Assembly (NCBI GenBank): GCA_946699065.1
Contig: CAMPDV010000252.1
Span: 248,001-312,000 of the forward strand
Length of the DNA: 64,000 nt
Source: Loxodes magnus
Lineage: Eukaryota; Ciliophora; Karyorelictea; Loxodida; Loxodidae
Direction of reading: 5' to 3'
Position 1 is the first letter of the stretch; every line of letters begins with the position of its first letter. Shown here in pieces: positions 48,921 to 60,744 of the stretch. The position numbers and the translations under genes were made by a program. The notes under the pieces were generated by a model. That model worked only from the letters and a program-made list of their open reading frames with translations, did not search any database and was not told where the DNA came from.

Positions 48921-49734
48921 ACTTTAAATCACAATAAATAATATAGATTAAAAATGATCAGTATATATAAGTTTAGAACTAAGGTTTTAATTTAAAAAGA
49001 ATCTTCATGTTAATCATTATCCTATTGATAATCCATATTTTATATGTGAATAATATAAGATTCTTGGAAATATGTTATAATTTACATATTATTACTATAA
49101 AAGGAAATTATTATCATAAAAGATTAGGAATTAGATAAAAGGTGCTTTAAATTTCTTAATAAGATCTTAAAAACTTTTTTAAAATTATTTTATTTGAGTA
49201 TTTATATTTAAAAATAAAAAAGTATCACAAAATGTTAATGTCAAGAAGACTTGAATTGCTTAAAATTTAGAAAATTAAAAAAAATGTAAAAGATTTAAAA
49301 CCCAAGAATGATTGAAATGTGAAAAGAAAAAGTTTAATTTAAAATTAAAAGACATTAATTAGCGATTTTTATTTAAAGAAAACAATTCTTGTAGTTAAAG
49401 GCGTCGATATACTCTTTTATTTAACAATAAAAAATAAAAAATAATTTGATTATTTAAAAATTTATTTGTTTATGTTAACAAAATTAATAATATATAATAT
49501 ATAAATTAAAAAATTATATTGTTATTTTCACTTTTTATTTCAAATTTTATTTCATAAAAATACTTCTTCAAGATTATTTCAAATTAGAAAAAAAAATTCA
49601 GTATTAAAAGTAATGAACCTTATAATTTTAATTTGTGTTTAAATAAATAAAAAATAGAAAAATCTAAATTTTTAGGTAATTGAAGCTTAAATTTTTTAAT
49701 TAAATTAAATTAAGGAAATGACCTATCATTTTTA

Positions 49735-50520
49735 TGATAAAGAGCTGAGAGGGATCTGTCTAAATATTTTTAAAAGTATGCTTCCTTTTGGATATATCAA
49801 TGTTCTTTTTAACTTTTTACTATAGAAATTTCCTCCTTAGTAGAATAATATTGACGCTTTTCTTCATAATTCTTATTATTTTCTTTTTGTTTCTCTTCAT
49901 AATTCATCTGTCTTTCTTTGTTTGAATTCTTTGTATTCCTTGAATTACCACAGAAGGTATCAAGTTGATTCGCAATAGAAACATTTTTTATTATGTTTTG
50001 GTCTTTGCTCATATTCTTTCCGCTTCTTCTCACAGCAAGTACATGTTGTTTTAACTGTATGCTCCAGAATCATTTCCACCTCAGGTATTGGAGGCTTAAA
50101 TCCAGTTGTAACTCCAGGAAATTCTATCTTGGTTTCTTTCAGTTTCAATATTTCTTCTCTTAAATAGTATATTAATGCATATCCTAAAAATCCAGCAATT
50201 CCTCTGCAATATTTGTTCTAACCTTTCCCTCATTTAGGCATTTTCATATCTTAGTGCTCCTTCGAGCTTCCGTAGTTCTTCAACATCTTCCATAACGTCT
50301 CATTCTTCAAAATCTTCTTAGTAATATTCAGCTTCATGTACCTAAAAGATCTAACTTTTGAAGGAGATCAGGTTTTATTAATTTTTTTTCAGGGCCATGA
50401 GTTAGGTTTGCCCTGATTCATATCCGTGTTTTTGTGACTTGTGAGGAAGAGTAATTTCAAGTTTCTCTTCGACTCTTATTTTTTTCTTTTTCTCCTCCAT
50501 TGCACTAAAGCTATTGCGGA
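49735..50520 (-). mobile_element. ZK-C Gag-like element
   Basis: A GC-rich minus-strand island with the ZK order: start codon near the right edge, coil, Cys-rich region and knuckle, and near the left edge Y-P-K-G-S-I-L-L-K-I, the post-knuckle motif. No TTA tail or target duplication is clear, so the limits are approximate. It is distinct in sequence from ZK-A and ZK-B. Confidence 0.65.
49897..50500 (-). pseudogene. ZK-C Gag-like protein, frameshifted
   Basis: ATG at 50,500, frame one to TGA 50,083-50,081 with one internal TGA at 50,302-50,300. It starts M-E-E-K-K-K-K-I-R-V-E-E-K and has acidic coil D-V-M-E-D-V-E-E-L-R-K-L-E-G-A-L. Near 50,200 the reading shifts to a second frame: Y-L-R-E-E-I-L-K-L-K-E-T-K, then F-K-P-P-I-P-E-V-E-M, then T-C-T-C-C-E-K-K-R-K and the knuckle CFYCEST*YLLWQF at 49,983-49,942. 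The first two ligands are present, a TGA precedes His, His has become Tyr and the last Cys Phe. Closing TGA at 49,899-49,897. An additional CxCC upstream of the knuckle is unusual for the family. Confidence 0.65.
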
Positions 50521-50529
50521 GATGTTCAA

Positions 50530-52030
50530 CCTTATTTTAATAGATTTTATTTATGAGTTTATTATTTATTAAATGAAATACTTTTTTAAATTAAGCAACA
50601 CACAAACCAAAATATTATCATTTTTTGTTATTGACGAAAATGTGGTAATTAATAATATTTTATTTCATTTTTTTAATTTACGATCTGTTTCAGATTTAAA
50701 TTTTTCACTGAATGTAATACTTATTTTAAAATTTAATTATCTTTACATATCTGCCTTCTTATATTGTTAAATTCCTAGTCAAATCATCTTCAATATTATC
50801 GTTTAATAAATGTTCTATAGTAAGAAAACATAAAATTATAGTAGCTTAATAATTATTATAAATTCTTCATACTTTATTAGCTTGTGAGCATTGTTAAGAA
50901 GATATATTATTATCATTTTCATAATTAAAAAAAAGAATTATTCTATTGGAAAAACATGTTATAATAAAATAATAGATTAAATATATTTTATTATACCCTT
51001 CTTATATCATTATGAGACAATAACTCCTGTAAATTAATTTATCTTTGTTTTAAATTTTCTAATATAAATACTACAACTAGTTATTAAATTTAAGTTTGTT
51101 TAGATAAAAAATTTTGAAATCTTAGGCTTCCAATCTTTTAGTTTGCAAATATATTAAAAGTTTAGAATTTGATTGCCACTTATTTCCAATTCCATAACTT
51201 AAAATTGCACTTTTATCTTTTTTTGATTTAATCCTAGATAGTACATTGCTAATATATACTTTTAAATTTTGATTTTAGGGTTCAATTTAAAAATTTAAAT
51301 TAAATAATCATCTTTTAATTCAAATAACCTTAAAATAGATATTATATATATTTATAAAAATAAAATTAGCGCAATTAGAATTATTTCTAAAAGCTACAAA
51401 TATTAGCTTATTGGAAATTTATTTTATTCTACTATTATATTATACTATTTTATATACTATTATTTTACAATTTATATAGCGAATTTATGATTCTTCATAT
51501 AAAAAGTCTACTATATTATCTAAATATTTTAGTTAATAAGAAAAATTTAACTTTTTTTTATATTCCTATTATTAATCATTCTTAATCGTTTATAACATTG
51601 AATTGATTAAAATTTAATATCAAGATTATACGTATATTAAAATTTAATAGCTAGGAATAATTTCATATTTTTTGGATTTTCTTATACTTTTATCTTATAT
51701 AAAATTTATTCTGAGTTATGTTGACTTATATGTTTTTAATTATGTATTAAGTATCTAAAGCTATTTTATAAGATTTTTTATTTCTTATTATCAAAGAAAT
51801 TTTTTTATATTAGATTTAGTATTTAAATTTAGTTGCTTTTGTTTTTTTCGTTTCTTACTTTTTTCTCTTTTCACATTAGAAATGTAGAATTTAGGTTTTC
51901 TTCTGGCTCTTTTATTTAATTTAATATTAAGTATTTTTTAAGTCTAATTTTTTTTAATTATTTACTTTTTAACCTATTTTCGCCATTTTTTACAAGATGC
52001 TAAACAAATTCTCTAATATTATATAATTAA
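50530..52030. other. AT-rich spacer
   Basis: The standard-code ORF at 50,573-50,770 has no family features and no raised G+C. Nothing is supported here. Confidence 0.45.
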
Positions 52031-52043
52031 ATTTTTAAATAAG

Positions 52044-52480
52044 AAGATTCAACTTTCAACTGAGAGTGACAAAAACTCTGGTACCTTTAAGTGTCTTTTT
52101 GTGAAGAAGCGAGCAAGAATCTCGGAAGAAATCAAGCAGGACTTGAAGTATTGATTAACGTTTAAGAAGTAAGATCCAAACATTAAGGTCTCTAAAAAGT
52201 AAGGAAAATTAATATAAAGCAATGTTGAACGAAAATAATTTTTTAAAGTAGCGCTTCAATCACGGCCTTATGCAAGACAAGAAATTCAAGAAAAGTCTAG
52301 CAATGAGGGAGTATTTCATTTAAGAGTTTTTTAAAAATGATAAACTTTACTAAAAAAACTGCAAGCCATTGAGATGCTGCACGCTCTATTATCAAATCGT
52401 TTTTAATACATAAATAAACTTCTTGATTTTTTAATTTTTTTCTTTACAATTAAATTTAAAGTTCTAAATTTATCATATTT
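52044..52480 (+). pseudogene. Unidentified coding relic, GC-rich island
   Basis: Frame one from 52,044 reads K-I-Q-L-S-T-E-S-D-K-N-S-G-T-F-K, I-S-E-E-I-K-Q-D-L-K-Y, a TGA at 52,152-52,154, then L-T-F-K-K-Q-D-P-N-I-K-V and A-L-Q-S-R-P-Y-A-R-Q-E-I-Q-E-K to TGA 52,338-52,340. A second frame continues with F-K-N-D-K-L-Y-Q-K-N-C-K-P-L-R-C-C-T-L-Y-Y-Q-I. The last part has a relic copy at 13,239-13,330. Four Cys in or near the last block could be a zinc site. I do not recognise the family. Confidence 0.45.
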
Positions 52481-52489
52481 GACTCTATA

Positions 52490-54200
52490 ATTACATTTTT
52501 TATATTTTTTCATTTATAAAAGAAATTAAGATATTTATCTTGCTATTTAAAAGATTAAAAAAGTATTATTTAATGAAGCAGAAAAATTACAATAATTAAA
52601 TAAATATAAATCTTAGTAGCTTATATATTTATTAAATATTTAATAAGATAACAAATTGCGAATAATGTAAGGTTTAAAATAGAATTATAAGCATGAAAAA
52701 TAGTAAATAAAACAATAAATGATATTTAAGAATATTTTTATAATGATCTTAAATATTAAAGCAACTAAAAATAAAAATACTGTATTAACAAATATAATAA
52801 GATTTTTATAAACATTTCAAACTTTATTTATATTAATAAGTATAAAATTATGCTTAAAAATTAGGTATTATAAAATAAAAAATATGAATAATAAGCTGAA
52901 ATTATTAATATTCCATAAGTTATTTTAAAACTTAATTATAAAAATTTAAATTCGCTTATAGCAAAAATGAATAGCTATTCAATATATTTCTAAATTAAAG
53001 ATTCAAAATAACTAATTTAAATAAAATTTATTGACTATATTATCTTTAGTTTCCTTTCATACTCTAATAAAATATAAATATATTAAAATGGACTAAAATT
53101 ATAAAGCTACATTATAAATAACTAAATTTTCTTATTTCTAAAGCAATTATATCTTATTTTTTTAAACTATAAGATAATTTTAAATTTATACTATTTAAAA
53201 AATGAATAATTTATGCCGAGTAAATAAAATGGGCCTTTTTTGTTAAACCAAAATTACATTTTCAAAAGTAAAAATTTTTAAATGAAAGTGATAGCCTTCT
53301 CAGAATTATAGATATTAATAGAAAAATTAATATCTTTTTGACAACTTTTTAAAAATAAAAAAGTGGAAAAACTTAATAAAATTTTTAAGTAATATAATCT
53401 GTTTTAATTATGTAAAAATGATAAACATGTATAATAATTTTATAAGCAATTTTAATCGTATAAAATACATAAAAGTTAATCTGCTTTATTTATCTAAATT
53501 ATAAATAGAATGAACAAATTTGAAGTTTGATTCCTTAAAATTATATAAATTTGAATCCAGAATATCTAAAATTATTTATTTTTTAAATAAACAAATTTCA
53601 ATTTAGTTCTCTTATAGGTAATATTTTAAATTTTAACTATTTTTTCCAAAAAAATTTTACTGAAATTAATTTGCTATTTCAGTTTAGGAAAAATTAATAA
53701 TTTCATTTTTTAAATCTAAATAGGATCAAATCCTTTTTTAATTGAGTTTATTTAATTTAAAAAATTGTTTTTGATAAATAATTTTTTCTAATGACATATT
53801 ATCAATTGAAGAATAATTATTTCAATTTTTTCGATTTTTCTGTTTGCTAATCATATAAGAATATTTTCGGTTAATTTTACAAGCATTTATAAATCTTTAA
53901 TGATGTAAAAATTCTTATAAAGATTTTTTGTAATATTTTTCTGAAATTTATACAATTATCATCCTTTTAATCATTTTAGAACTATTTACTGAGATATGAT
54001 TTTATATCAAAAACATATGAAAATTCGTCTTTCTTAACTTTTTTAATTTCAGACTTTTAATCTACTATAAACTCCATATCAACATCTATATTAGTATTAC
54101 AACTATCTCAAAAACTTAAGAATTTTTTTTATCTAATGTGATTTTTTTTTACATTTTTTAAAATATAAATAAAAGATAATCTATTAAAGTCTTTTGAGTA
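52490..54200. other. AT-rich spacer
   Basis: No protein-like frame or notable repeat is visible. Confidence 0.5.
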
Positions 54201-54211
54201 CAAGTAAATTT

Positions 54212-55050
54212 ATTATTATTATTATGAACTATATTAAAAAAAAGGTTTAGCATTCTCTGGGGTCTCAATCAGGTACTTACCTATTACTATTTTTGTAATA
54301 AAGATCAATACTACCTTCTTGATTAAGTGGAAGGTGACCACTGTTGATTCTTAATCTATCCAACAAATATTTTTCTCTTATAAATTTCTTTTTGATGTAA
54401 TCCATAGTTTATTAATCTAAGCCCATATTCTGTTTTGTTCTTTTTCGTTAATTTTTGCAAGTTATGCATTTCTTTAATAAATGAATCCTGATTTACAGTA
54501 TCAACATTGCTTGAGTTCTTATATTGATTAATTTTTTTTATAAATATCTTGTTTTCTATTTTTTCTAATCTTTTAATTATTCTGATTTTAAATTTATAAT
54601 TCTGGAATTTCTTCTTTTTTTATTTAAGGTGGAGTTTTTTCTAATTCCATTATTGATTATTGGGTAAATTTGATTAAGATTATCTTTATAATTATTCTTC
54701 CGTTACTAATAATCGATTTTAAATGAGTTATTTTCTTAAATTCGTTAATTTACTATCCTGAAAATCAATATTGCACATAAGTTCTCTCATTTATACAAAT
54801 TGATAATATATAATTTCTTTGTATCGGAAAATTTATTTCTTCATTTTTCGATTTAGTTTTAGATTATTTAACATATGTCATTTTTATTCTTCTACTTATT
54901 ACGTGCCAACAATCACTTTACATTGGAAAGAATAATTAGCCTCTGATGTAATCATCTATTTTGATTTTTCTTTGCCGCCTTTCTCTTGGCTTTCCTATTT
55001 TATTTTTTAGAAAAGTGAATAACTATTCCGTTTTTAACACGCAATTCTCA
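54212..55050 (-). mobile_element. ZK-B Gag-like element, about 840 bp
   Basis: Left edge tattattattattatgaac is the (TTA)n tail on the minus strand. The length equals that of the 37.9-kb copy, and the blocks K-R-K-A-A-K-K, R-E-L-M-C-N-I-D, T-E-E-Q-L-Q and L-N/I-N-K-L-W-I-T are shared with it. The knuckle region at 54,506-54,466 reads C*YCKSG, then after a compensated frameshift HLLKKC, so the ligands are recoverable only across two indels. Downstream N-K-L-W-I-T-S-K-R-N and T-V-V-T-F-H-L-I-K-K are in one clean frame to the tail, ending near E-T-P-E-N-A-K-P. A pseudogene, but second best preserved in ZK-B. Target duplication uncertain. Confidence 0.75.
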
Positions 55051-55772
55051 ATCTTTCTTGTAAATAAATATATAAATAGAATTTATAAGAATTTAGAACG
55101 ATTAAAAAAATAATCATCTATAATCTTTTAAAAGCAATCTTTTCCTCGAAGCATAAAAACTGAATTTACACTCGTAATTTAAAAAAATAATTAAAAAATG
55201 TAAACATTAAAACAATAATATAATATTCTTATCTATAAAATTAAATTTATTTACTTAGCAATATAAATATTTTTTTAATAAAAATATGAATAATTTTTTA
55301 CGTAAAAATGAACATTTTAAAGTTAATTTATTTTAATTGTAAAAATCTATGATTTTTTCTAAGTTAAAATATCAAAATTATATATTAATTAATTATATTC
55401 AAGTTTATAAAAAAATTTTGAATTAGTAAATGCTGTATAAAATTTTTAATTTTATACTTAATAAAAATGAAAAATAAATGATTTAATTCCTTTAATGAAG
55501 AAAAATAGAGAAAATAAAGTATATATAATTTTGATCAATTTGAATAAAAATTAATCAAAAGCCAAGTTTGATTCAAACTTTAGATAAACAAAATGAAAAA
55601 GTTAAATTTTCAAATTAAACGTTTTATAAGAGAAAAGATTCTATTAAAATATAAAGTATTTCAATTAATTTATAAATCAATTTAAAAAATAGTTTTCTTT
55701 ATTGAAATATTTCTTTACTGAATTAATATAATTTATAAAACAATCGGTAATATTTGTTAAAATCTTTTAACG

Positions 55773-55793
55773 CCTGTCTGTTTTTTCGACAGG
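55773..55793. other. Small GC-rich stem-loop
   Basis: CCTGTC, a 9-nt T-rich loop and GACAGG form a perfect 6-bp stem in otherwise very AT-rich DNA. A G+C-richer tail follows to about 55,860. It could be part of a small RNA or a relic, and nothing else supports either. Confidence 0.35.
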
Positions 55794-56279
55794 ATGTAAG
55801 GTTTTCCTTCAAGTAAGTTCTAAAAATCAAAGTAGTGTGATTCTTCTAGAAGTATACTGCATATATTAATTAATTTAAAATTAAAATTTTACTTCTAATA
55901 GTTAAAATAAATTGCTTGATTAGAGTTAATAAATATAAAAAAAAGCATTTCTTATTATTGAAAATTAAAAATCGTTAAAATTAAGGAAATCAAAAAAATA
56001 AAGAATGTCATCTAGTTATAATTTCAGATTTAAAATATCTTTTAAATTTAAGTATATATTACATCTATTTTATTATCCTAAGCTTCTAGCATAATTCAAT
56101 TATTTATATTAAAATAACATCAAATTATATATAAAATGTATAATTTTTGAATTATTTAATAATGTTTGTCTGGTTACGTTTTAACTACTTATAAACGAAA
56201 AATACTTTTTATACTCAATGATATTTATTTTACATATAAAACTATATCAATTTTTAATAACAACATATCTTGATTTCAA

Positions 56280-57030
56280 TTAAAATATTGTTTTTTTAGT
56301 TTAGTTTTTCGTAAGAGACCCTACCCTATTAATATCATTCATCATTATATGAATTTAATTAGAAAGGTTTTAATTTTTTTGATTTTTTTATTATTTTTTC
56401 CAAATATATTAAAGATTAAATTTATTTTATCAATATGATTCCTTTTACCTATAAATTTCTCTTAAGTTATTTAGTAAAGTTTTTCTTTATTTCTCCTGAT
56501 ACATCTTCAATATAAAATTTTCAGTTTTTATATTTTTTCCAACCATTTTTTTCTTGCTTTTTTAGACATTTCTCCTTTTGTGTAATATAATTGTTTCTTT
56601 CTCTTTATTTAAAATTTAATCTGATCCCCTTCTATTTACTTTCAATCAGAATTTTACTTATATTTTTCAAATTAGTAGGTTAATTTTCTATACTGATAAC
56701 TGTTTATTCTATTTTTTTATTTTGCTAATCTATTTTCTGAAATTTTTTTCTTGATTGGGTATTCTGGTTTTATTACAAACTTCGGAGGAAATTCGAACTA
56801 ATTTTCTTAATACAAAAGTTTTGAATTTTTTTCTTCCTATTGTTAAAGTGTTCCATAAATCTTTCATAGTAATTTTTAAAATGTTCAATCTCTACTTACC
56901 TACTTACAAGTCTAACTTTAATTATCTATTCCAACGCAATTTTTCTGTTTTTAAGTTACCATATTCGTCCTTTTTCGAAATTATTTCGCCTTATTTAATA
57001 TTTTTGCTTCTTAAGTAGGAGATTCCCGTT
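56280..57030 (-). pseudogene. Unidentified repeat-family ORF (copy 2)
   Basis: Minus-strand frames with TAA/TAG as Gln share blocks with the 9.24-10.42 kb copy: V-R-I-S-S-E-V-C-N-K-T-R-I-P-N against Y-F-E-A-C-N-K-A-R-I-A-N, and Q-R-K-T-L-L-N-N-L-R-E-I-Y against L-R-K-A-L-L-N-N-L-G-K-I-Y. Between them a basic stretch K-E-K-E-T-I-I-L-H-K-R-R-N-V is open. Several lesions are present. The plus-strand ORF at 56,755-57,018 is a shadow. Function unknown. Confidence 0.45.
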
Positions 57031-57879
57031 ACTAGCATAGTTTACAATATTAGTTCCTATTTCATTGATTTTTGAGAAAATTTTTAAGACATTTTATGAA
57101 ATTATTATTTTTATTTAAAAACATTCTAATACGATATTTTCATTTAATACGTTTTAAAAAATTCATTTAATATTGAGATTTATTGTCGAACATATAAAAT
57201 CACATATAAAATAGTTTGAAATAAAAGTTAGTATTTTAATGCTTAAATTAAGCAAATATTTAAAATAAAAATATTCATAAAAATAATTAAATATCTTTTT
57301 GATTTAGAGTTAAAAACGCGAAATTTTAGATATTTTAATTTTTGACAAAGATTTATTAAATTTATTATATTTATCAAAAATCATAAAAATGCTGGAGATA
57401 TTATTTCACATAACATTTTTTAATTTAATGAATCTATTTATTTAATTTTTCTGATTACGGTATGCCATATTTTTCTATGTTAATTGCTTAAAAATATATT
57501 TTAAGTTTTTTCTTTTCAAATTAGATAGTTGAAATGAATATCATTACCATTCTAGTAATGATTATTTTAATATTAACTTTCATTATAATTTCTTTATTAA
57601 AATTTTCAAATTTTTATAGTATTTATTCAAATTTCATTTATTATTTTAGCTTTATTATTATATCATTTTTATTTCATTAACAAAATTTTAATTGGAAATG
57701 CTTCATAATATATTTAAATTTTTTGTCTTTCACTTTATTTATTTAATATTAAAAAAATAATTTAAATTTTTAGCAAATTGAATAAGATTTGTTAATATCT
57801 TAAGAGTAATTTTAATTTTAATATTTTAATTATAATGATTCTAGCTATTAAAAATTAAGTCTTCATTATGAGTTATTTC

Positions 57880-58050
57880 GCTTCTTTAGGAAAACAGCAG
57901 TTCATACTCTCTACTGTTTATAAAAATGTTTGAAATCACAATTTTACGAGATTTGGAGTTTAGTTCATTTAGAAGAGGGTTAGTTAGAAGAGGAAATGTA
58001 ATGGAAATTCGAAGTTTCTTGCTTTTAGTCCTACTTTGATAAGATCGTAA
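57880..58050 (-). mobile_element. ZK-A 3' fragment
   Basis: cagcagttcat, ctc-ctg-t-tataaatatttg-like and agatttggga-like phrases match the 3' end of the 22.0-kb copy (21,980-22,070) in the same orientation. Only this terminal part is recognisable, the knuckle is absent and no tail is evident. Confidence 0.55.
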
Positions 58051-58059
58051 AAAATTATT

Positions 58060-60330
58060 TTCTGAAATTATATATATTTATTTTTTATTTTTTATTATTT
58101 ATCCAAATTTATGTTATTTTTTTTAAATCCAATTTATTACTTTTAAATTAATTTTGATAGTAATTTACATTTTTTTCTTATCATTTTATTTTTCTTATTT
58201 TTTTATTTAGTTTAACATTACATTTTTAGATTTCTCTCTAGCAATTTTTAATTATTTCATTTATCTCAGTTATAGATTTAATGTTTTCTATATTTTATTT
58301 TTATTTTTTTTGCAATTTATTATTTTAAGTTTTACGATAATAAATAAAAATGTACTATTCTATTTAAAGAGATATTAATATTTTTTGTTTACAAATTATA
58401 AATAAAGTTAAAAAATTGCTATAAGCTTGAAATATTTTCTTTAAGTATAAGTTTCAATAACAAAATTTTTACTTTTTAAGATTTTTTAATATCTCAAATA
58501 TTTTTTCAATTTTATTATTTATCATTTTATATCATACTTTTAAATAATAAAATATTTTTTCAACTGAGCAAATAGTAAAATATTGATTTCCATTTTTATT
58601 TTTAAACATAAAAATTAAGAAATTAGATTATAATCAATTTTAATTTCTATATGGCTGTCTTTTTAATTTATAATTGATCATATTTATTTTTATATTTTGT
58701 TGATATGAATTAACTATTTAACAATACAATTATTTTAATTAATTAATTAATTTTATAGAAATAATATAAATTTTATTTAATAATTAAAAAAATTTGAAGG
58801 TATGTCTTCGAAATTTTAGTAAATAAAATGATAATGTTAATTTATAATTAGATTCACTTACCTCTTATTTTTTATCTAATTAATAACTACCTAAAAATAA
58901 CTAAAATTATTAGTTAAGGAATAAGATTATAGAAATATTAATAATAAATCGATGAAAAAATACTAATTTAATTCGAATTATCTTCTTAAAATTAATTAAC
59001 TATTGCAAAAGCTTTTATGTAAAATAAAAAAATATTTGCTACAGATGTTAAAAAAAAATATTTAAAAAGGTAGAATAAGAAATTCTAAGAACTTGAGAGA
59101 AAAAATTAAATTAAATATAAAAATTTTATTTTTAAAAAATATCAAAAATTAAAAAATCTAATGATAAGAACTTATAAACTATAAATTATTTTGATTTTAA
59201 AAAAATTGAAATTTATTGAGCAAAATAAATTTTGGCAATAATATAAAGATATTCTTATATTCTCCTGTTATTTTTATTTTTATTTTTTTACATTTTTATT
59301 TTTCGTCTTTTTCAGTAATAACTTTTTAAAAAGTAATTTCTTACATCCTTTTGTCGAAAATTTACATAAAGATATTATATAAAAAAGTTTATCTCTTTTA
59401 AATTTGAAATTAAAACAATTCTTTAATTTTTAATTTTACTCTAATTATATTCTCAAATTTCAATTACCCTATTTTAAAGAATTCATATACTTCATAATGA
59501 GAAATTGATTTTATCTTCATTAAGAGGTCTTCCTTAATCAGTAGCAATTTTCGTGCTAAAATTTTCTTTTTGATATATTTTTATTCTAATTTCTCTTATA
59601 GAAATTATTTCATATTAGTTTTGATTTAATATCTTTTTTATATATTATGTTAAATATGAGAAAATGCATGAAATATATTATAAAATATTTGATTAATTAA
59701 AACTTCTATCTTCACTTTTTAAATGTTCAAACATTTTTATTTATAAATTTTATTTTATTTATTTTTTGTATTTAATAGTGATCTTAGTTAAATATTGATT
59801 ATTTATTTAAATACCCAATTTATAATAAATTAATTATTAAACGTTTTATACTTACACTTTATCGCTTTCATATTATAAAACTTAACTGAATAAATTACTT
59901 TCTTAGTTTTATCGCAAAATATTTAGTCTTTGCGTCAAATAAAAGTTTTAATTTAACGATTTTTACTTTTATACTTCCATTCCATCATTTTATTTTATAT
60001 AATTACCATTTAAATGCAAAATGTTTTTTTACTTATAAAAATGTGACTAAACAGTCAAAATTAAGATAAAAAATAAGTAAAACAAAAAATGTAGATTTAA
60101 GAACATAGTTTTTAAATTAATGTAAAAATTGCAAATTCTGCACAAAATAAGAGATTTTTATTCTTCTAAAAGATATGCTATTAATTTTTATGTAATTGCT
60201 TATTAAAATGTGTATATCTTTAAGCTTATTTAAATTTGTAAAAAATTGAAATTTCATAATAAATTTATCATAAAGGTGTTATTATGCTAATAAGTAAAAT
60301 AATAGTTTTTAACTTAATTCAATAACAACT
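58060..60330. other. AT-rich spacer
   Basis: Nothing supported. Very high A+T with no elevated-composition islands. Confidence 0.5.
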
Positions 60331-60339
60331 TAACTCTAG

Positions 60340-60740
60340 GATTACAGAAAGCAATTCAATGATAATAGAAGAAGTTGATTGAAAATCTGCAAGAAGTTAG
60401 AAAATGTGTTATTATTGTAATCCTTAAATGCATTTATGAAGAAGATGGTGGTAATTTCTAAATTTTATATAGATTTTTGGAAAATTAAAAAAACAGAAAG
60501 GAAAATCGAGAATTAGGAACAACTGAAGTTAAAAAAGATAGAAAATCTATACATGAACGTAATAGGAATCGTTTACAAGAAAAAAGAGAATTAAAAGTAA
60601 TAGAGGAACTAAAAATCATAAGAATAGAAAATGAAATAGGGAAAAGAAACCAGGAATTTTTAAATATAGCTTGTAGAACAATCCGGAGACAGGAGAGAAA
60701 GAGGTTGAAAATCCTTCAAGAACTTCAACATTTAATTTAA
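60340..60740 (+). pseudogene. ZK-type knuckle followed by basic coil
   Basis: At 60,407-60,448 the plus strand reads CYYCNPQMHL*RRW: first three ligands present, the last Cys changed to Trp, TGA two codons after His as in the 8.3-kb copy. A frame from about 60,531 then encodes a charged coil (S-I-H-E-R-N-R-N-R-L-Q-E-K-R-E-L-K-V-I), which continues without TGA past 60,740. The coil resembles the 26.6-kb relic. It is unusual for the coil to follow the knuckle, so two different relics may be abutted here. Confidence 0.5.
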
Positions 60741-60744
60741 TATA

